DNA of 7,030 nt, from NCBI GenBank assembly GCA_003565195.1, contig PXCX01000315.1, positions 1 to 7,030 of the forward strand, written 5' to 3'. This document shows positions 1 through 4,612 of the stretch, in pieces (position 1 is the first letter of the stretch; every line of letters begins with the position of its first letter). A program made the position numbers and the translations under genes. This stretch comes from PVC group bacterium. GTDB taxonomy: Bacteria > Verrucomicrobiota > Kiritimatiellia > CAIKKV01 > PXCX01. The notes under the pieces were generated by a model. The model saw only the letters and a list, made by a program, of their open reading frames with translations. It did not search any database and had not been told where the DNA came from.

Positions 1-47
1 CGAGTTAAATATGCTCGATTTCCAACATCCGCAAACTAACGCGAAAC

Positions 48-566
48 TCATCTATGAGCTTGCCTGAAATCCCTGAAATGTGCCAAACCTTTTTCCGGTG
101 AGGTCAGGAAGTCTGAAGTTGTTTCCGTCGTACCCTTGTGCCCAACACCGCTTCCTTCCGATTTAACCTCGATCTTGAACTTAAAAGGGAATGTCGGAGG
201 GCTTGCTTTATCCCACTCAATCACCTGCTGAATGTCCTTGGCATCTATCGATACGCTGGCGCCCAGCCCGAGGTCGAACTGAAGAGTCACGCCAGCCTGA
301 AGTCCTCGTTCCTCGATGGCCTTGTACACACGGCGAATCTCATCGTGTTGCGCTTCAAGAGATCGGCGCATCACATCATGAAGCTGTTCCCTGGACCGGT
401 TGACAACATCAGCGAGATCCCGTCTTCCGGCATCGGTCATGAGAGCATTGTAGAGACCGGGATCTTGAAGAGACCCCGGCAATCCTGCGGCATGGGAACC
501 CCGTGAAAACGAAAGACTCACGAACAGAGCGACCGCAATCATCCGTATCATCATGCACTTCGGCAT
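48..566 (-). CDS. Exported protein of unknown function, 172 aa
   Basis: I do not recognise the family. Residues 1-26 look like a Sec signal peptide: a short basic start (K3, R8), a hydrophobic core at about 9-20, and a likely cut after S24-H25-A26. The mature part of about 146 residues has a charged, probably helical stretch at about 45-90, rich in Arg, Glu and Gln. It then alternates in a way that suggests beta strands (about 91-109 and 124-138) and ends in a polar Gly/Thr/Ser-rich tail. The mature part has no cysteine and no lipobox or second membrane segment, so a soluble periplasmic or secreted protein is likely. The start at 566 is preferred over the later Met codons (residues 5, 6, 9) because AAGGAG lies at 572-577, five bases upstream. 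The gene stands alone after tRNA-Arg, with its own candidate promoter and structured leader. That it is a real gene is well supported; its function is unknown. Confidence 0.8.
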   Translation of the reverse strand: MPKCMMIRMIAVALFVSLSFSRGSHAAGLPGSLQDPGLYNALMTDAGRRDLADVVNRSREQLHDVMRRSLEAQHDEIRRVYKAIEERGLQAGVTLQFDLGLGASVSIDAKDIQQVIEWDKASPPTFPFKFKIEVKSEGSGVGHKGTTETTSDFLTSPEKGLAHFRDFRQAHR

Positions 567-571
567 ACGGT

Positions 572-577
572 CTCCTT
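572..577 (-). promoter_or_regulatory. Ribosome binding site of the exported-protein gene
   Basis: The minus strand reads AAGGAG here, five bases before the ATG that begins at 566. It is a strong Shine-Dalgarno match and decides the start among four nearby in-frame Met codons. Confidence 0.75.
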
Positions 578-648
578 ATCCCTCTCCATCCCGTCCATCA
601 TATATCATTGGCAATAAACAGCTTTTCAGGTGGCACGGACAACCGCCC

Positions 649-680
649 GCCTGTCTGTGCGTGTCCGCACGCAGACAGGC
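649..680 (-). other. Strong hairpin in the leader of the exported-protein gene
   Basis: Arms 649-656 and 673-680 are perfectly complementary (8 bp). Inside them 657-661 pairs with 666-670 (5 bp) around a four-base loop (GACA on the minus strand), with a two-base bulge at 671-672. It lies between the candidate promoter at 716-745 and the start codon at 566, so it would fold in the 5' untranslated RNA of the gene. There is no U tract on either strand, so it is unlikely to be an intrinsic terminator. An RNA-stabilising or regulatory role is inference. Confidence 0.55.
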
Positions 681-715
681 TGGAACCGGTCTGAATGAGT
701 TCTTTTCATGGTGTA

Positions 716-745
716 AATGTAGCAGAATCGGGCTGGTGATGTCAA
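716..745 (-). promoter_or_regulatory. Candidate sigma70 promoter of the exported-protein gene
   Basis: On the minus strand there is a perfect -35 TTGACA (740-745), an 18-base spacer, and TACATT (716-721) as a 4/6 match to the -10. Transcription would start at about 708-710, giving a leader of about 140 nt before the ATG at 566. It lies downstream of the candidate tRNA terminator, which fits a separate transcription unit. Only the motif supports it. Confidence 0.5.
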
Positions 746-787
746 CTCCGACATCAAACGCGCTTCGAACCCATTCACAAGGCGGGC

Positions 788-805
788 AAAACGGCCGAGC
801 GACCG
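788..805 (-). terminator. Candidate intrinsic terminator after tRNA-Arg
   Basis: The minus strand reads CGGUC-GCUC-GGCCG followed by UUUU, a five-pair stem with one G-U pair and a four-base loop. The stem can be extended by two weak pairs into the U tract. It begins about 38 nt past the tRNA 3' end. The stem is short and the U tract has only four residues, so termination would be moderate. Confidence 0.4.
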
Positions 806-844
806 CTATACGTTGTAAACATTGGGTTTTATTGGTGTTTCCAG

Positions 845-921
<77 letters not shown>

Positions 922-951
922 CCGGCGGTTATGAAACGTCAACAACAAATG

Positions 952-979
952 ATCATAACGTGTCCGGTGTTGGTGTCAA
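952..979 (-). promoter_or_regulatory. Sigma70 promoter of tRNA-Arg
   Basis: The minus strand carries TTGACA (974-979), a 16-base spacer and TATGAT (952-957), an 11/12 match to consensus. The expected transcription start at about 945 leaves a 5' leader of about 24 nt before the tRNA, typical for trimming by RNase P. The segment between -10 and the start is not GC-rich, so a classical stringent discriminator is not evident. Confidence 0.75.
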
Positions 980-986
980 GCCGGAC
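962..986. repeat. Inverted repeat overlapping the tRNA-Arg -35 box
   Basis: GTCCGG (962-967) and CCGGAC (981-986) are perfect six-base inverted arms separated by 13 bases. The arms flank the -35 hexamer at 974-979, with one arm inside the promoter spacer. The spacing puts the arm centres 19 bp apart, close to two helical turns, which would suit a dimeric DNA-binding protein. No binding protein is identifiable, and chance is possible for a dyad this short. Confidence 0.3.
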
Positions 987-1019
987 CTCTAAACCAAACT
1001 TGCTATTCGTGTTTTTTCC

Positions 1020-1049
1020 GTTACAATTTACAGGAGTTTAATTTGTAAC
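1020..1049. repeat. AT-rich inverted repeat with an AGGAG loop
   Basis: GTTACAA (1020-1026) and TTGTAAC (1043-1049) are perfect inverted arms. After one mismatch the pairing continues for three more bases (1028-1030 with 1039-1041), leaving an eight-base loop that contains AGGAG. It lies about 40 bp upstream of the tRNA -35 and about 190 bp upstream of the operon start. It could be an operator or an RNA hairpin. No start codon with a usable frame follows the AGGAG, so that motif is probably not a ribosome binding site. Confidence 0.35.
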
Positions 1050-1050
1050 A

Positions 1051-1074
1051 GTTCAACGGTTCAACGGTTTCGTG
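1051..1074. repeat. Tandem 8-bp repeat
   Basis: GTTCAACG occurs twice in perfect tandem (1051-1058, 1059-1066) and is followed by the diverged copy GTTTCGTG (1067-1074). The unit resembles the noncoding short-sequence-repeat tracts seen in many bacterial intergenic regions. The related ACCGTGAA motifs at 1151-1176 carry similar words in the opposite sense. Confidence 0.5.
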
Positions 1075-1150
1075 AAAACGGTCAATCATGTCTCAGGGCA
1101 TATACAAGTTTCAATATCTTTGAATACTTAATTTATTTATCCTTTCTTCA

Positions 1151-1176
1151 ACCGTGAAACCCCGGACCGTGAACCC
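1151..1176. repeat. Two near-identical direct repeats, ACCGTGAA(A)CCC
   Basis: ACCGTGAAACCC (1151-1162) and ACCGTGAACCC (1166-1176) differ only by one A and are three bases apart. They lie just upstream of the candidate operon promoter, so they could be regulator half-sites spaced by about 15 bp. They could equally be a decayed short repeat tract related to the one at 1051-1074. Confidence 0.4.
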
Positions 1177-1189
1177 ATGCAATTAGTAA

Positions 1190-1218
1190 TCGTCAAACAC
1201 CCGTTTTGCTGATATTAT
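1190..1218 (+). promoter_or_regulatory. Candidate extended -10 promoter of the PP2C operon
   Basis: TGATATTAT at 1210-1218 matches the extended -10 form (TG-n-TATTAT), with a weak -35 TCGTCA (1190-1195) 17 bases upstream. The start would be near 1225, leaving a short leader of about 12 nt before the ATG at 1237. No other clear promoter is visible in the 315-bp gap, but the -35 is poor. Confidence 0.38.
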
Positions 1219-1236
1219 TTGATTTGGAATATATTT

Positions 1237-2007
1237 ATGGCGCATTTTGGCAAGTTTCGTGTTGAAAGCGCCGGCCAAAGCGATATTGGCCGCCGTCACA
1301 CCACCAATCAAGATGCCTTGCTGATGCTTGAAGAGCATGGTGTGTTTTGTGTTGCCGACGGCGTGGGCAGTGGCGAGCGCAGTGAGGATGCGAGCCAAGC
1401 GGTAGTCCACGAGCTGAAATCGGCATTCACGGCGCCGGATGCGTCGGGAATGGTGACCGACGGGCGTGATCCGGAGTCGCTGGCACGGGTAGCATTGAAT
1501 CATGCCAGCGCCTGGATTAACGAACGGGCCTGGCAACCGGACAACGCCGGCATGGCATCGACGGTGGTCGCGCTGGTTTTCAGGGCTGCAGCGCCGGAAC
1601 GCGCTTTAACGTTACATGCCGGCGACAGTCGTTGTTACCGCTTGCGTGGCGGGGTCCTGAAATTATTGACTCGCGATCATTCCGCAGCCGAACTTCTGGG
1701 TATCCGCGACGGTCAATTCATCCCGCAAGGTTTCCGCAACCTAATTACCCGCGCTGTCGGATCCCATCCGCGCATCACGCTGGAGCGAACAGCGGTTGAG
1801 ATTCTGGACGGCGATTTGTTTTTGTTGTGTTCGGACGGTTTAAACCGCATGCTGCCGGACAAGCAGATCGCGGGCATTTTGAATAACGCTCGCGCCCTGC
1901 CTTTGCCAGATCGGGTTGATCAACTTATTCGGGCCGCCAACAAAGCGGGCGGCCATGACAATATCACTGTCATTCTGGTAAGCGTAAGCGAGGTTGATGC
2001 CTCATGA
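1237..2007 (+). CDS. PP2C-family protein serine/threonine phosphatase, 256 aa
   Basis: This is a metal-dependent phosphatase that removes phosphate from Ser/Thr residues of proteins; it is cytosolic, with no signal peptide or membrane segment. The PP2C motifs occur in order: NQDA (N24-D26), ADGVGSG (metal ligand D41 with G42), AGDSRCY (128-134), LTRDHS (144-149), SDG (D200) and GGHDN (D241). The expected metal-binding aspartates D26, D41, D200 and D241 are all present. The length matches stand-alone bacterial PrpC/Stp-type enzymes of about 240-260 aa. The ATG at 1237 is preferred, with GGAA seven bases upstream; a TTG six codons earlier (1219) has no Shine-Dalgarno site and the added residues carry no motif. 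Its stop overlaps the kinase start by 4 bp (ATGA). No Ser/Thr kinase is in view, so the substrate is unknown; the downstream kinase or regulator are candidates by context only. Confidence 0.93.
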   Translation: MAHFGKFRVESAGQSDIGRRHTTNQDALLMLEEHGVFCVADGVGSGERSEDASQAVVHELKSAFTAPDASGMVTDGRDPESLARVALNHASAWINERAWQPDNAGMASTVVALVFRAAAPERALTLHAGDSRCYRLRGGVLKLLTRDHSAAELLGIRDGQFIPQGFRNLITRAVGSHPRITLERTAVEILDGDLFLLCSDGLNRMLPDKQIAGILNNARALPLPDRVDQLIRAANKAGGHDNITVILVSVSEVDAS

Positions 2008-3215
2008 ACCCCGGTTTTCTGGACAAGCTGGTGGAACGTCTAGACCGTCTCGACACGGAAAGTTTGCAAACTCATTTTCTGCGATTGGCCGGCGAGAAAG
2101 GATTTCTGGAAGCCATTTTTCAAGCTTTACAGGAGGGCTTAATTGTGATTGATGGCCAGGGCGGCATTCTGTATGCCAATCAAGCGGCGGAACGGATGCT
2201 GGGCTTCGATCTGAAATCGGCGCGTGGCCGATCGATGTTCGAACAATTGAAAGGCATTGAATGGGATCGCATTTTGGATTTGGACGTCGGGGAATGGACC
2301 AAATTGATCAATCGCGACATCGAAGTTGCGTACCCCGAATATCGGGTATTGAACTTTTATGTCGTACCGCTGGCGCCCGATTCCGATGGCGAAAAGAGCG
2401 CCGTGATTATGTTGCGCGATATAACCCATAACCGCCGTCAGGAAGATGAGCGTCTTGAGTCGGAACGGTTGAACGCGATTATACCGCTTGCCGCCGGCGT
2501 AGCCCATGAGATCGGCAATCCGCTTAACGCCTTGACGATTCATTTACAATTACTGGAACGTGAAATTCGCGCACTGAATGCGCCGGTCCGTGATGATATG
2601 ATTGAATTACTGCGGGTCGCATCAGTTGAGGTTAACCGTCTGGATACGATCATTAACAACTTTTTAAAGGCGGTCCGCCCCACCCCATTGCAAACTGTAC
2701 CGTTATCATTGGAAAAACTGTTACATGAAACGTTGGGTTTACTCCAGTCGGCGATTGAGGATCGCCGCATTTATGTTGCGGTAGAAAATCCGGCGGCGAT
2801 GCCGCCGGTTCCGGCCGATGGCGATCAATTGAAGCAGGCTTTTTTCAATCTGTTGAAAAATGCATTGCAAGCGACAGCGGACGAAGGCCGGATCGAGATC
2901 AAGTTATGGCATGACGACTTTGAGGCGGGCGTAAGTTTCCATGATTACGGTGAGGGTATCGCAGCGGAAGATTTCGGCCGGATCCTCGACCCATATTACA
3001 CGACCAAAGCGGACGGCACCGGTTTGGGACTGGTCATCGTGCAACGGATTGTACGCGATCACGGTGGCCGGCTGGATGTACGCAGCGAACCGGGAGAGGG
3101 TTGCATCTTCACTATAGCGCTACCGCTGGCGAAACGACGGATACGTTTATTAAAAGCGTCGGGCAACCATCCCGACGCGGGGAACGCGACAACCGAAGGA
3201 GATACCGGGAAATGA
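2004..3215 (+). CDS. Soluble PAS-domain sensor histidine kinase (NtrB-like), 403 aa
   Basis: This kinase autophosphorylates on histidine and passes the phosphate to a response regulator, most likely the product of the next gene. Order of parts: helical N-terminus (1-32), PAS domain (about 33-140, with GLIVIDGQG and the ending MLRDITHNR), HisKA dimerisation domain with H168 in the H-E-I-x-N-P-L motif (about 150-225), then HATPase_c (about 232-376). ATP-binding motifs are intact: N box FNLLKNA (N286), G1 DYGEG (314-318), F box around DPYYTTK (329-335), and G2 GTGLGL (338-343). No transmembrane segment or signal peptide exists, so it should sense a cytosolic signal through PAS; the ligand cannot be read. 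A 27-residue polar tail follows the catalytic domain. GAGG at 1990-1993 precedes the start, and the gene shares ATGA overlaps of 4 bp with both neighbours, indicating coupled translation. Confidence 0.95.
   Translation: MNPGFLDKLVERLDRLDTESLQTHFLRLAGEKGFLEAIFQALQEGLIVIDGQGGILYANQAAERMLGFDLKSARGRSMFEQLKGIEWDRILDLDVGEWTKLINRDIEVAYPEYRVLNFYVVPLAPDSDGEKSAVIMLRDITHNRRQEDERLESERLNAIIPLAAGVAHEIGNPLNALTIHLQLLEREIRALNAPVRDDMIELLRVASVEVNRLDTIINNFLKAVRPTPLQTVPLSLEKLLHETLGLLQSAIEDRRIYVAVENPAAMPPVPADGDQLKQAFFNLLKNALQATADEGRIEIKLWHDDFEAGVSFHDYGEGIAAEDFGRILDPYYTTKADGTGLGLVIVQRIVRDHGGRLDVRSEPGEGCIFTIALPLAKRRIRLLKASGNHPDAGNATTEGDTGK
2790..2808. repeat. Perfect hairpin inside the kinase gene
   Basis: CCGGCGGC-GAT-GCCGCCGG forms an eight-pair GC stem with a three-base loop. 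It encodes a Pro/Ala stretch (about residues 263-269) early in the HATPase region, near a domain boundary. It may be a chance product of GCC/CCG codons, or it may slow ribosomes between domains. Confidence 0.4.
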
Positions 3216-4612
3216 ATCGGCAACCGGTTGTAATGATTGTGGACGATGAAAAGAACACGCGCGACGGGCTTTCCCGTGCTTTACGTCACGAATACGAGGT
3301 CATCACGGCGGAAGACGGCGCGACAGCCATTGAACTATTAGGGGAACAGGCGGTCGATCTGGTAATCAGCGACGTACGCATGCCCGGCATGGATGGTCTG
3401 GAACTTGTCGAGCGGGTCCTGACTGCGCCGCATGCCCCTGCATGCATTTTGATTACGGCTTACGGCAATGTGGAGACCGCGGTTGAAGCGATGAAACGCG
3501 GGGCTTACGAAATCCTGACCAAACCGCTTAATCTGGAACATCTGGAATTGACGGTACGGCGGGCATTACACGCGCGCAATGTAGAAATCGAAAACCGCCA
3601 ATTACGCGCACAACTAACGGATAAATTCGGTCTGGAAAAGATTATCGGCCAGTCGCCGCCGATGCAAACCGTATTTGAAACGATCCGCCAAGTGGCGCCG
3701 GCCCAGGCAACCGTTTTGATTCAGGGCGACAGCGGGACCGGCAAGGAAATGGTTGCCCAGGCGCTACACCATTTAAGCTCCCGGGCACGCGGCCCGTTTA
3801 TCGCGGTCCACTGTGCGGCATTATCCGAGAATCTACTTGAAAGCGAATTGTTCGGTCATGAAAAAGGCGCGTTTACGGGCGCATCCGACCGGCGGCGCGG
3901 TCGTTTTGAAATGGCCGATGGCGGCACATTGTTTCTCGATGAGATATCCGAGATCAGTCCAGCCGTTCAGGTAAAACTGCTCAGGGTCCTCGAGGAACGC
4001 TGCTTTGAACGGGTTGGCGGTCAGCAAACGGTCAAGGTAGATATCCGGTTACTGGCGGCAACCAACCGCAACCTGAAGGAAGACGTTGCGGCCGGCCGTT
4101 TTCGCGAAGATTTGTTTTTCCGGCTGGACGTGGTTACAATCGTGATCCCCCCGTTACGCGAGCGTCCCAGCGATATCGGTTTGTTATGTCGTCACTTCAT
4201 TGAGGAGTTCAGCAAGCGCAACAACAAAAACATTACCACCATTGATCCGGCAGCGCTCGAAATTCTGGAGACCTACACCTGGCCGGGCAATGTGCGCGAA
4301 TTACGTAATGTAATCGAAAAGATGGTGGTGCTTTCCCACGGGTCACAGTTATCCGTAGGTGATATTCCGGCCGCCATCCGCAATGCCGCTCTTGACAAAC
4401 CGGCGGCGCCGGACACCTGGGAACATCCGATCACCTTGAATGAAGCCGAAAAAAAGCTTATTTTGCAAGCGCTGAAAACCTGGAACGGCAACCGCAGCCA
4501 AGCAGCGCGCCAGCTTGGCATCAGCCGGCGCACCTTGCAACGCAAATTACGCGAATACTTTGGCGAGACAGCGCCGCATGACGTTCCACAATCCGCGGAG
4601 TCCGGCGAGTGA
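3212..4612 (+). CDS. NtrC-family sigma54-dependent response regulator, 466 aa
   Basis: This is a transcription activator that, when phosphorylated, hydrolyses ATP to open promoters bound by sigma54 RNA polymerase. Residues 1-120 form the receiver, with acidic pocket D11/D12, phospho-acceptor D54 in ISDVRMP, T82 and K104. The AAA+ domain (about 142-370) has Walker A GDSGTGKE (172-179), the sigma54-contact loop GAFTGA (219-224), Walker B GGTLFLDE (237-244), sensor I AATNRN (282-287) and WPGNVREL (357-364). A Fis-type helix-turn-helix lies at about 412-450 (NRSQAARQLGISRRTLQRKL). All three domains are complete and the length is typical. The ATG at 3212 is chosen because the receiver begins at once and AAGGAG lies at 3196-3201; an upstream in-frame TTG at 3101 would only add residues read out of the kinase gene. 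It overlaps the kinase by 4 bp (ATGA) and the glycosyltransferase by 4 bp (GTGA). Its target promoters are not visible here. Confidence 0.96.
   Translation: MNRQPVVMIVDDEKNTRDGLSRALRHEYEVITAEDGATAIELLGEQAVDLVISDVRMPGMDGLELVERVLTAPHAPACILITAYGNVETAVEAMKRGAYEILTKPLNLEHLELTVRRALHARNVEIENRQLRAQLTDKFGLEKIIGQSPPMQTVFETIRQVAPAQATVLIQGDSGTGKEMVAQALHHLSSRARGPFIAVHCAALSENLLESELFGHEKGAFTGASDRRRGRFEMADGGTLFLDEISEISPAVQVKLLRVLEERCFERVGGQQTVKVDIRLLAATNRNLKEDVAAGRFREDLFFRLDVVTIVIPPLRERPSDIGLLCRHFIEEFSKRNNKNITTIDPAALEILETYTWPGNVRELRNVIEKMVVLSHGSQLSVGDIPAAIRNAALDKPAAPDTWEHPITLNEAEKKLILQALKTWNGNRSQAARQLGISRRTLQRKLREYFGETAPHDVPQSAESGE

Larger units (their letters stand above)
922..1236. other. AT-rich intergenic region between tRNA-Arg and the PP2C operon
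   Basis: This 315-bp divergent interval has no convincing coding region. It holds the tRNA promoter (952-979), an inverted repeat (1020-1049), short direct repeats (1051-1074, 1151-1176) and a candidate operon promoter (1190-1218). The stretch at 1105-1145 is notably AT-rich. I see no clear terminator and no sigma54 promoter (GG-N10-GC type) in it. Confidence 0.6.

Noticed and set aside
138..506. Open plus-strand frames opposite the exported-protein gene
   Set aside because: The minus-strand gene has a signal peptide and a strong ribosome site; the opposite frames have neither and look like shadows.
631..646. TGGCACG followed by a GC, resembling a sigma54 -24/-12 promoter
   Set aside because: The GC is one base too far from the GG, the TTGC element is missing, and on that strand it points to no gene.
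649..680. The strong hairpin as an intrinsic terminator
   Set aside because: No U tract follows the stem on either strand.
1051..1176. Short repeats as a CRISPR array
   Set aside because: The units are only 8-12 bp, are irregularly spaced, have no spacer-length intervals, and no cas gene is present.
1219..1236. TTG at 1219 as the start of the PP2C gene
   Set aside because: It has no Shine-Dalgarno site and overlaps the candidate -10; the ATG at 1237 has a better site and matches the usual N-terminus.
3101..3211. TTG at 3101 as the start of the response regulator
   Set aside because: It would add 37 residues encoded out of frame inside the kinase gene, whereas the ATG at 3212 has AAGGAG and begins directly at the receiver domain.
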